The position numbers were made by a program, and so were the translations under genes. The notes under the pieces are model-generated. The model saw nothing but the letters and a program-made list of their open reading frames with translations. It was not told the origin of the DNA and ran no database searches. Below, piece by piece: positions 1 to 6,946 of a DNA stretch of 17,925 nt (position 1 is the first letter of the stretch; each line of letters starts with the position of its first letter). Source of the stretch: an uncultured Solobacterium sp. (GTDB taxonomy: Bacteria; Bacillota_I; Bacilli_A; Erysipelotrichales; Erysipelotrichaceae); NCBI GenBank assembly GCA_927911475.1, contig CAKMPP010000011.1, positions 1 to 17,925 on the forward strand. The letters are read 5' to 3'.

Positions 1-1370
1 AACAACGTTGTACGTGGATCCATCTGATAGTCATGCATTAAATCTTTGACTACCTTACCATTCTTTTCTGCTGCGTATGCCATTACCTTCTTCGCAGTTT
101 CTTCTACGGATAAGCCCATGTTATCTGCGAGTGATTGCCATGCTTTACGTGCAGCTTCTACATTACCGTATGCATAATCTTCTGGATGAACATAACCTGC
201 AATGTTTGCGGCACCTGCCATTGTTAGAGATACTTTTGTACCATTACTACATTCAATGTATGCATACTCAGGGTCACCATTCATTGGTTGAATTGTCTTT
301 AATACAGGATCAACAATTAAACTTGGATCTGTATATACTTCATATTCTAAGTTTGCGATATGTGCAGATCTTGGACCGATATTAACGGCTTTGCCATCTT
401 TAATCTCTACCATAGATCCACCACCAATACCTACGGTACGTACATCAAGAGAATTTAAGTAAGTCTTATGTCCACCAACTTCAGCATACTTAATCATAAC
501 CTTACCATCTTTTACGCATGAAATATCTGTTGATGTGCCACCGACTTCAAAGAAGATACCATCTGTTAATTTCTCATACATCAAAGCACCTGCAACACCA
601 GCTGCTGGTCCAGATAGAATTGTTAGGATAGGACGATTTCTAACTTCATCAACTGTCATAACACCACCATCACAACGCATAACCATGAGTGGATTCTTAA
701 TGCTTGCCTTCTTAATAGATTCATCTGTCATTGTGGCAGCTTCTAGCATCTTAGGCATGATACTAGCATTTACAACTGCTGTACGTGTTCTAATCTTTAG
801 ACCATATAACTTTGAAATATCGTTTGTGGCAGTTGATGGAACATTCTGTTCTGTACAATGCTTGATAACTAAATTTTCATTTGTAGGATCATCAACAGAG
901 AACGCCTCAGCTGCTACGATACTCTTACATCCCTTTTCTTGTAGAGACTTAATTGCATTGATTATTGCCTCATCAATCTTTGATGTATCAGAAGTATCTA
1001 CAAACTCATTTTCAGAATAGAGATACTTTCCTTTTGCTAATTCGATGTTATCAATTGTTGTATCACTCTTTGATTTTGCACCTTGTAAACCTTTCCCAAG
1101 TGTTACAACACCTACCTTTACAACGTCTCCTTCTAGTAAGGCATTTGTTGCCTGGGTTGTACCATGAGCAATAAATACAACATCATCTGGTTGAATGTTA
1201 TATTCTTCCATAATCTTATGTAATACTTGAACGATACCTGCAGCTACACCTTCAGCTGCAAAGTGTGTTGTAGGAATCTTAACTGTTCCAATCAACTCAT
1301 ATGTTTCATTGTTAATTGCAACCGCATCTGTAAATGTACCACCTACGTCAATACCAATACGAACTTTCAT
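1..1370 (-). CDS. Hydantoinase/oxoprolinase family protein, HyuA-type (3' end outside window)
   Basis: The frame reads open from ATG at 1370 to the left edge (456 codons), so the C-terminus lies outside. The start has a strong site, AGGAGG, at 1375-1380. Near the N-terminus is the ASKHA-type phosphate-binding motif GIDVGGTFTDAV (residues 6-17), followed by an AHGTT motif and, in the middle, SGPAAG and VGGTSTD. These are hallmarks of the ATP-dependent hydantoinase/5-oxoprolinase A family, which opens cyclic amides (hydantoins, 5-oxoproline) with ATP. The protein is soluble with no signal peptide. Members of the short form of this family are about 510-520 residues, so most of the gene is probably present. 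It is the last visible gene of a leftward unit behind a permease (gap about 100 bases, with a hairpin), suggesting that it acts on the compound the permease imports. The true substrate cannot be read from the sequence. Confidence 0.88.
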   Translation of the reverse strand, partial: MKVRIGIDVGGTFTDAVAINNETYELIGTVKIPTTHFAAEGVAAGIVQVLHKIMEEYNIQPDDVVFIAHGTTQATNALLEGDVVKVGVVTLGKGLQGAKSKSDTTIDNIELAKGKYLYSENEFVDTSDTSKIDEAIINAIKSLQEKGCKSIVAAEAFSVDDPTNENLVIKHCTEQNVPSTATNDISKLYGLKIRTRTAVVNASIMPKMLEAATMTDESIKKASIKNPLMVMRCDGGVMTVDEVRNRPILTILSGPAAGVAGALMYEKLTDGIFFEVGGTSTDISCVKDGKVMIKYAEVGGHKTYLNSLDVRTVGIGGGSMVEIKDGKAVNIGPRSAHIANLEYEVYTDPSLIVDPVLKTIQPMNGDPEYAYIECSNGTKVSLTMAGAANIAGYVHPEDYAYGNVEAARKAWQSLADNMGLSVEETAKKVMAYAAEKNGKVVKDLMHDYQMDPRTTL

Positions 1371-1430
1371 ATACCCTCCTCAAATGACTATCTAAAATCA
1401 ATATAAGTTAAACTTGTACTCATTTTAAAT

Positions 1431-1466
1431 AACTGAGGGTACTTAAAGAATAAGCACCCTTCAGTT
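1431..1466 (-). terminator. Intercistronic hairpin between permease and hydantoinase genes
   Basis: Two arms pair across 1431-1440 and 1456-1466 (AACTGAGGGT against ACCCTTCAGTT, with one bulged base), starting 5 bases after the permease stop codon. On the minus strand the stem is followed by a weak T-rich stretch (TTATTT), so it could be a partial terminator or an mRNA-stabilising hairpin that lowers hydantoinase expression relative to the permease. Confidence 0.4.
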
Positions 1467-1470
1467 TTAT

Positions 1471-2775
1471 TTAATTGAAAAATAATACGGCTGATAATAC
1501 TACACCAAATACTGCGATTACCCATAGGTAAGGTAGTAATTTACGTGTAATGCTGTTGACATCTACTTCACAGAAGTTTGCTGTCCAAACGTTCTGTGTA
1601 TTTGTTGGGTCACCACAACCTTGGATACGTTCAGCAGATAAGAATGCACCCATAACTGCTAGTGGAGATAATGTTCCTAAACCAATAATTAACGCTGCGA
1701 TACCAGAACCTAAACCGAATAAGTTCATTGGTCCACGGTAAAGTGCTAATGGCGCAAGTAGTGAGAAGAATAGGATGTACGCAATCTTAGACTTAGGTGT
1801 TACAGCTAATAAGAATGGATTGAGAACTTCTTTTACCATTGGGTGTGTAACTGCTAAGTAAAGAATACCGATACCTACCATCAAGATCACTGCTGGACCA
1901 GCATCTGTGATACCGTCATAGCATGTCTTTGTAAGTGTGTTCATTGCCTTTGCGAAAGATGTTGATGTGAAGAGTAATGCCCATGCAATACCAACCATGA
2001 ATGCAGGACATACTGGAACCTTAAGACCTGCAACAAGTACGATTGGGATTAATGGTGTTAACATCGCTAGTCCACCTCTAACACCAGTTAGTTGTGTTGT
2101 CTTAGCTTCTTGCTTCGCTGGAGCTGAGAATGCAAACTTGATACCGTTCTTCTTAAATTCAACGAAGATCAAGATTAATGTAGCTACTGCTGTAGCCGCC
2201 ATGAGGTAAATCTCAAAGTTACGAATCTGATCGATTTCAAGTGAGAAGATACCTGCAAACATCTTCCAGTTAGCGATATTGAATGTTAAACCAGTTGTGA
2301 ATGACATTAAGAAGATTGATGCTGCTGATAAAGCAGGGACACCGATAGAGATCAAGATTGGTAATACGATAGAACCAACCATGATGATGGATCCAAGTCC
2401 ACTTAATGTTGTGAAGAGTAATGCTACCGCAACACAGAGAATCAGTGTTACTACTAATGGCTTATCGCCACCTAATTCGGCGGATTTCTTAATGATATTT
2501 TCTGTAATACCTGTCTTGTTCATTAATTGACCTAACCATGAACCGAAAATAACCGCCATGATAGCTGCGCCCATACGAACAGTTCCAGCTTCTAGAACTG
2601 CCTGCAACCATCCGATTGCTACACCATCAGCGTTTACACCAATTGCTGGAACACCAGCAATCAAGCAGATTACAACTGCCATTAAAGGTAATGCTAGTAA
2701 TGTAGGAATCTTTTTTGTCATCATCAATGCTGCGATGATAACGAAGGCTAAAATAATTAAAATACCTTGAAGCAT
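1471..2775 (-). CDS. Membrane permease, gluconate/citrate transporter type (ion-transporter superfamily)
   Basis: A very hydrophobic protein of about 434 residues with roughly 11-12 predicted membrane segments and one longer soluble loop near the middle (after the segment ending LILIFVEF, with KKNGIKFAF and KQEAKTTQL). The glycine/proline-rich re-entrant-like stretches and the late motif ERIQGCGDPTNTQN resemble permeases of the GntP/citrate/dicarboxylate type, which take up organic anions with protons or sodium. I assign the family only loosely and cannot name the substrate. The first possible start is TTG at 2781, but the GGGG site at 2785-2788 sits only 3 bases before it. ATG at 2775 has a 9-base spacing and gives a cleaner N-terminus, so I chose 2775. 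The gene lies between a ROK regulator (47 bases upstream) and a hydantoinase-family gene downstream. A shared operon for import and cleavage of a cyclic amide or related acid is the simplest reading. Confidence 0.75.
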   Translation of the reverse strand: MLQGILIILAFVIIAALMMTKKIPTLLALPLMAVVICLIAGVPAIGVNADGVAIGWLQAVLEAGTVRMGAAIMAVIFGSWLGQLMNKTGITENIIKKSAELGGDKPLVVTLILCVAVALLFTTLSGLGSIIMVGSIVLPILISIGVPALSAASIFLMSFTTGLTFNIANWKMFAGIFSLEIDQIRNFEIYLMAATAVATLILIFVEFKKNGIKFAFSAPAKQEAKTTQLTGVRGGLAMLTPLIPIVLVAGLKVPVCPAFMVGIAWALLFTSTSFAKAMNTLTKTCYDGITDAGPAVILMVGIGILYLAVTHPMVKEVLNPFLLAVTPKSKIAYILFFSLLAPLALYRGPMNLFGLGSGIAALIIGLGTLSPLAVMGAFLSAERIQGCGDPTNTQNVWTANFCEVDVNSITRKLLPYLWVIAVFGVVLSAVLFFN

Positions 2776-2802
2776 ATTCAAATTCCCCTTTCCTATATGA
2801 AC

Positions 2803-2816
2803 ACGACTGTTGTCGT
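2803..2816. repeat. Short inverted repeat before the permease gene
   Basis: ACGAC and GTCGT are separated by 4 bases in the 47-base gap between the ROK gene and the permease. It is either a small mRNA hairpin or a half-size operator. There is no T tract, so it is not a terminator. Confidence 0.3.
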
Positions 2817-2822
2817 TAGTTC

Positions 2823-3750
2823 CTAAACAAATAACAATTCATTTCTTACTTTCTCAGCCATAAGTGGCGATAAAGTATCTGCATTTTCTGTGTGGACCTG
2901 AATCAGTTCCACATGTTTATTTTGAAGTTTGAGTTTTTGATAGAACTGAAAGTCCGTACCCATCATAAAAATCTTTTCGATATCAAACATCGTACATAAT
3001 GTGTTCAGTAGCTGATTTACTTCCTTTGTGCCGGTGTTTTCTGATAGTAGTTCTTTACAGAACTCAGGTCGTAGTGGAACTTTTTGTCCATCGATTGTAA
3101 TCGTTGTAAATACTTTCTCACCAACCATCACGTGTGCACAGTTTACTTTCTCATGTAGTGTTTCTTCATTGAATGCATTTGTAATTGTAAAACTACTGCA
3201 TGTTTCTTCACTGATTGGAATATGTAACTGGCTACTAAGTGCACCTTGTAAACTGATTAGTCGCAGAAGCGTATCCCGTATCATAGATAGTATTTTAAGT
3301 CACTTTGGCTTGTATATCATCATGAAGTAATAGTCCAACACCAAGAATGTTATAATCCACATAATCGTTTACTGTCTCTACAAGCAGTTCAAATAAGTCA
3401 TTACCTGTTACTCTCTGTTTTGTGATGCATGTTGAGACAAGCGTTTCTAGACACATATCGAAAAGACAGAAGAAGACAGAGCGGCGACTGATTTCAAATA
3501 CTGCAACACTTCCAAAATCTGCAGCGATAGATAAGTCTTTGCGGCTTCTACCCTTTTCAACTGTCTGTGTACCAGTTTCTACAATGATACCTTTGCCTAG
3601 CAAATCTCCAACAATTGAACTAACAGTACTTGGCGATAAACCAGTTTCCTGTGCAAGCTCAATACGTGATATAGTCCTTGCTTGCATGATCTGTTGCATG
3701 ATTAAATTGGTATTCTGATTTTTAATGTCTTTTAACCCTGTTTTTCCCAT
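2823..3750 (-). pseudogene. ROK-family transcriptional regulator, frameshifted, with degenerate ROK domain
   Basis: The N-terminal part (ATG 3750 to stop 3295) carries a winged-helix DNA-binding region typical of NagC/XylR-type ROK repressors: SRIELAQETGLSPSTVSSIVGDLL, then a GRSRKDLSI wing. The rest (to stop 2823) lies one frame over. The switch must occur between 3302 (stop in the second frame) and 3295 (stop in the first), and one extra base there would explain it. The second half has no start with a ribosome site, so it is a continuation. Start 3750 is preceded by AGGAG; the upstream extension to 3801 would run through promoter and operator and is not used. Repaired length is about 310 residues against 380-400 for usual ROK regulators. 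The second half lacks the recognisable sugar-binding GH and cysteine zinc motifs, so it is a shortened, divergent ROK domain. It leads the permease/hydantoinase unit and probably autoregulates it. Confidence 0.8.
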
Positions 3751-3764
3751 GCAAGCTCCTTTAA

Positions 3765-3777
3765 TTCGGACTCCGAA
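3765..3777. promoter_or_regulatory. Palindromic operator candidate TTCGGA-c-TCCGAA
   Basis: A perfect 6+1+6 inverted repeat lies between the -10 box (3793-3798) and the ribosome binding site of the ROK regulator. This is where a repressor would block initiation of its own operon. The binding protein is inferred to be the ROK regulator itself. Confidence 0.5.
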
Positions 3778-3792
3778 ATAAATCGTACTTCT

Positions 3793-3821
3793 AAAATACA
3801 CCTAACTTTTAAGAAATGCAA
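3793..3821 (-). promoter_or_regulatory. Promoter of the ROK-permease-hydantoinase unit
   Basis: On the minus strand TTGCAT (3821-3816) is followed after 17 bases by TATTTT (3798-3793), about 45 bases before the ATG at 3750. This is the best sigma-A type match in the intergenic region. Confidence 0.55.
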
Positions 3822-3829
3822 TAGGATTT

Positions 3830-3843
3830 TGTAAACGCTTTCT
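3830..3843. promoter_or_regulatory. Catabolite-responsive element (cre) for CcpA
   Basis: TGTAAACGCTTTCT matches the Bacillus cre consensus TGWAARCGYTWNCW at every position. It lies 8 bases upstream of the -35 box of the ROK-permease-hydantoinase promoter. That implies carbon catabolite control of the unit; a site this far upstream could activate or repress. Confidence 0.65.
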
Positions 3844-3853
3844 TCTTTTGCAT

Positions 3854-3882
3854 AAAAAAAGTACTCTACCGATAGAGTACTT
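3854..3882 (-). terminator. Rho-independent terminator of the FAD oxidoreductase gene
   Basis: A perfect 10-base stem (AAGTACTCTA at 3859-3868 with TAGAGTACTT at 3873-3882) has a 4-base loop. On the minus strand it ends in a run of seven T. It isolates the oxidoreductase gene from the ROK operon downstream. Confidence 0.85.
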
Positions 3883-3890
3883 GATTTTAA

Positions 3891-5243
3891 TTAACGATAT
3901 TCACCTAGCTTTTCTGCGATATCTTTACCATTAGTGCATTTAGTGGGGTATCTGTTTGATTTGCTAGAATTGTTGCCATACCTGCAGCTTCACCCATATC
4001 AATGCAGGTTGGAATAATTCTGACACTTGCCTGCATCAAGAACGTTGTAGAGATACATCTACCTGCCACAACGAGATTTTCCACTTCATTGGTTACCATT
4101 GCACGATATGGAATTTCATAGTAATCGCCTGGTTGATAGGAAATCTGGTGCACCAAACTCTTATTTGCGGAATGGACATCGATATACCAGTCACCACGGG
4201 CTACTGCATCTTCGTACCTAGCCTTTCTTGGATAATCTTCCTCATGCATCAAAAGTTTACCAACAATCTGCCATGATTCTCGTACACCTAGCATATTCGC
4301 TACTTGTACCAAATAACAGTTTTCAAAGCCTGGCATCATTCCTTCAAGAATCGAACAAGACGCCGAATACACTGATGGCCATATACGATAGCAGCGGAAC
4401 GCTCTAGCGCATGCGTATTATTCTTTAAATCCACTAGGTGAGGGCAGTTAAATGACATTACTCCTGTCTTATCAGGAATTGTAAAGTTTTGGAAATAATG
4501 TAAATCCTGTGGAATCAGAATGCCTGCCTCTACACCCTTGCAAAATAGTGGTTCCATCGCAAAATTCTTGCCAGCTACCATTGCTGATTCAAACTGGTCA
4601 CCCTTGATACGATGAATACTGTAAGTATCATCTAGTGAGAATACATATTCACGATATTTCTCAATATCGATACCGCCTACTTCAAAACGTAGCGAAGTAA
4701 TCTGATTATTTCCCTCTTCATCACCACACAATACTTCTACACCAGACAAACGTGATAGCACCGCATCACCACTGGCATCCACAAACTGTCTTCCACCAAT
4801 CGCAACTAAGCCTTCAATCGTATTGGCGATAACATACTTAATCTTTTGATCTTCTAAAATTACATCACAGACAGAGGCATCATAAAGTAACTCACCACCA
4901 CAGCTTGTATAAAGACTTTCCCATGCATCTGCCATTGCCTCTGCAGAGAACCATCTTTGCGCAGTTCCGTGTTGGTCACGTGTTTCACCATATTTCTTCA
5001 TCTCATTTTCAAGATCGTAGAAATTCTGATGATGATTGTAAAAGAGCGCATCATCGGTGTTACAAGTGCGTTTGTGGCACTACCACCAAGACGAATTGCC
5101 TTATCAATGATTAATGTAGAAAAGCCATTCTTGGCTGAAGTATAACCTGCAGAACTACCTGCACTACCTCCACCGACAATGACAGTATCATAGGTTTTTA
5201 AAACCTTTAGCTCTCTTGAGCCATATTGAATTTTTGTTTCCAT
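3891..5243 (-). pseudogene. FAD-dependent oxidoreductase, broken by at least two frameshifts
   Basis: Three overlapping reading-frame pieces (5243-4998, then to 4336, then to 3905) join into one protein of about 450 residues, the normal size for this family. Piece one has the Rossmann FAD motif GGGSAG (residues 24-29), the ribose-binding Asp47 at the end of strand 2 and a following LGG. Piece two has the middle region with VDASGDAVLSRLSG. Piece three has the C-terminal flavin site NLVVAGRCISTT and IDMGEAAGMATILA. The first shift fits one lost T in a T run at 5040-5043, the second one lost A at 4339-4340. A possible third near 3930-3937 would restore an end reading GKDIAEKLGEYR and stop at 3891 instead of 3905. 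There is no signal peptide, so it is cytoplasmic. The family (FAD_oxidored type) oxidises varied organic substrates and its substrate here is unknown. It is transcribed alone and divergently from nanE. Confidence 0.8.
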
Positions 5244-5270
5244 AATTTTCCGTCCTTGTATTTGTTTTTA

Positions 5271-5299
5271 GTTATGCCCCAAAAAGAACAGATTGTCAA
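5271..5299 (-). promoter_or_regulatory. Promoter of the FAD oxidoreductase gene
   Basis: On the minus strand a consensus TTGACA (5299-5294) is followed after 17 bases by CATAAC (5276-5271), 28 bases before the ATG at 5243. Its -35 bases coincide with those of the opposing nanE promoter. Confidence 0.5.
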
Positions 5300-5320
5300 A
5301 TACTCTTTGAAGTGTATACA
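5293..5320 (+). promoter_or_regulatory. Promoter of nanE-nanK
   Basis: TTGTCA (5293-5298), a 16-base spacer and TATACA (5315-5320) lie 25 bases before the nanE start. The ribosome site AGGAG follows at 5332-5336. No cre-like site was seen here. Confidence 0.55.
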
Positions 5321-5345
5321 ATAAAACTACCAGGAGTAAAAACAT

Positions 5346-6044
5346 ATGAACGAAAAAAATAAACAAATTTTAGACGCAATCAAGGGACAATTGATTGTCT
5401 CTTGCCAAGCATTACCTAGCGAGCCATTACACAGCAGTTACATCATGTCCAGAATGGCTTACGCGGCATATCTAGGTGGTTCTAAGGGAATACGCGCAAA
5501 TAGCATAGAAGATATCATCGAGATTAAAAAGACAGTTGATTTACCAATTATCGGTATTATCAAAATTGACTATGAAGATGCACCAGATGTTTACATCACA
5601 CCAACAATGAAAGAAGTCGATGCGTTAGTCGAAATTGGTGTTGAAGTCATCGCCATGGATGCCACAAAACGTACACGTCCTGGACAATTAGATCTAGATG
5701 CTTTCTTCAAGGCAGTACGTGAAAAATATCCTGACCAGTTATTCATGGCAGATTGCTCCAACATTGAAGAAGGCATGCATGCAGCCGAAATTGGCTTTGA
5801 CTTAATTGGCACAACAATGGCTGGTTATACAGAATATACAAAGGGATGCAGTTTACCTCCATATAGAATGATTAAGACACTTGTGGAACAGTGTGGTAAA
5901 CCTGTTATCGCAGAAGGAAATATCTCTACCCCAGAACAATGCCGTCATGCGATGGATATCGGTGTACATGCAGTTGTTGTAGGTTCCGCAATCACTAGAC
6001 CACTCGAAATTACCAAGAAGTTTAAGGCGGCCCTTGATGCGTAA
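5346..6044 (+). CDS. nanE: N-acetylmannosamine-6-phosphate 2-epimerase
   Basis: The 232-residue product is full length for NanE, a TIM-barrel epimerase that converts ManNAc-6-P to GlcNAc-6-P in sialic acid and ManNAc catabolism. Visible family signatures are GGSKGIRAN (Arg50), IGIIKIDY (Lys73, the expected catalytic base), the AMDATKRTRP segment, MADCSN (Asp136), IGTTMAGYT and IAEGNI (Glu190), with VVVGSAITRP near the end as the phosphate-binding loop. The ATG at 5346 has AGGAG 9 bases upstream. Its stop lies inside the next gene, nanK, giving a short overlap and probable translational coupling. It is cytoplasmic. No nanA lyase is present in the window, so the source of ManNAc (sialic acid lyase elsewhere or free ManNAc import) is unknown. 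Confidence 0.95.
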   Translation: MNEKNKQILDAIKGQLIVSCQALPSEPLHSSYIMSRMAYAAYLGGSKGIRANSIEDIIEIKKTVDLPIIGIIKIDYEDAPDVYITPTMKEVDALVEIGVEVIAMDATKRTRPGQLDLDAFFKAVREKYPDQLFMADCSNIEEGMHAAEIGFDLIGTTMAGYTEYTKGCSLPPYRMIKTLVEQCGKPVIAEGNISTPEQCRHAMDIGVHAVVVGSAITRPLEITKKFKAALDA

Positions 6045-6909
6045 AATTATTACTTTAGATATCGGTGGCACAAACATCAAAGTTGGTATCTTCGAAGATG
6101 AAATACTTGTCCAAGAAGCAGAAATTCCAACACTAGCCAAGCAAGGCGCAAAAGATGTCATTGACCGCTGTATTGCATTCGTCAAGCAATACATGCCCTG
6201 CGATGGCATCGGCATTAGTACCTGCGGACAAGTCAATAACGATGATGGTTCTATCCACTACGCAAATGAAAACATGCCAGGTTACACAGGCATGCAAGTA
6301 AAGAAGATATTCGAAAAAGAATTCAACGCTAAAGTCACAGTTGAAAATGATGTGTACGCCGCTGCTCGTGGTGAAAATCAATACGGCGCAGGCAAAGGCT
6401 ACAAAGATTTCATATGTCTAACATATGGTACTGGCATTGGTGGAGGTGTATACCTAAATGGTCAGCCATACTATGGAGTAGGTAAATCTGCAGGTGTGAT
6501 GTTAGGTGGTATGATATTGCAATCATCAACAGTTAAAAAACCATGGGATGGTAGCTACGAATCACTAGCATCTACAACCGCACTCATTCAAAATGCACAA
6601 CAAGTTAATCCATGCATTACAAATGGAAGAATCTTATTTGAACACTTAAATAATCCTGAAATTAAAGCGGTTTTAGATGCTTGGATTGAACAGATTGCGA
6701 TTGGGTTATGTTCTTTAACACACATATATAACGTACCCCTATTCATTCTTGGCGGTGGTATTCTTGAACAAGAATATGTATTTAACAACATTAAAAAAGC
6801 ATATCAAAAATATATTATTCCAGGCTTTGATGGTGTACAAATCCATCAAGCAAAGCTTGGTAACAAAGCAGGCATCTATGGTGCACTTGCTTTAAATATC
6901 AGTAGATAA
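6037..6909 (+). CDS. nanK: ROK-family sugar kinase, probable N-acetylmannosamine kinase
   Basis: A 290-residue ROK kinase with the ATP phosphate motif DIGGTNIK (residues 8-15), the catalytic-base motif VENDVYAAARGE (Asp105) and GTGIGGG (131-137). In the NanE/NanK pathway it would phosphorylate ManNAc at O6. Overlap with nanE and the absence of any DNA-binding domain support kinase rather than regulator. ATG 6037 is chosen; TTG at 6034 is the only alternative, and AAGGCGG at 6024-6030 serves either. The zinc motif of classical ROK kinases (CxCGxxGC) is absent: the equivalent stretch reads through SSTVKKPWDGSYESLAS, and the usual AGEIGHM is AGVMLGGM. Such zinc-less ROK kinases are known in Gram-positive bacteria, so activity is plausible, but the exact hexose is inferred from the neighbour. 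A close alternative is a glucokinase or another N-acetylhexosamine kinase. Confidence 0.83.
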   Translation: MRKIITLDIGGTNIKVGIFEDEILVQEAEIPTLAKQGAKDVIDRCIAFVKQYMPCDGIGISTCGQVNNDDGSIHYANENMPGYTGMQVKKIFEKEFNAKVTVENDVYAAARGENQYGAGKGYKDFICLTYGTGIGGGVYLNGQPYYGVGKSAGVMLGGMILQSSTVKKPWDGSYESLASTTALIQNAQQVNPCITNGRILFEHLNNPEIKAVLDAWIEQIAIGLCSLTHIYNVPLFILGGGILEQEYVFNNIKKAYQKYIIPGFDGVQIHQAKLGNKAGIYGALALNISR

Positions 6910-6916
6910 ATACAAC

Positions 6917-6942
6917 AAAAGGAGTGTAATTCACTCCTTTTT
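6917..6942. terminator. Terminator between nanK and the ABC operon (bidirectional)
   Basis: AAAAGGAGTG (6917-6926) pairs perfectly with CACTCCTTTT (6932-6941) around a 5-base loop. It serves nanK on the plus strand, with T-rich DNA after it, and probably the converging ABC operon on the minus strand, where the tail is weaker. Confidence 0.8.
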
Positions 6943-6946
6943 ATGT

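Noticed and set aside
535..1174. Plus-strand reading frames opposite the hydantoinase gene
   Set aside because: They lack ribosome sites and recognisable domains and lie antisense to a well-conserved gene. The same holds for other long antisense frames, for example 1937-2530, 14399-15433 and 16903-17307.
2803..2816. Terminator between the ROK regulator and the permease
   Set aside because: The stem has only 5 pairs and no T tract follows on the minus strand, so an operon across it remains likely.
3750..3801. Longer N-terminus for the ROK regulator from 3801
   Set aside because: It would be translated from the -10 box and palindrome region. ATG 3750 has AGGAG at the right distance and begins the normal helix-turn-helix domain.
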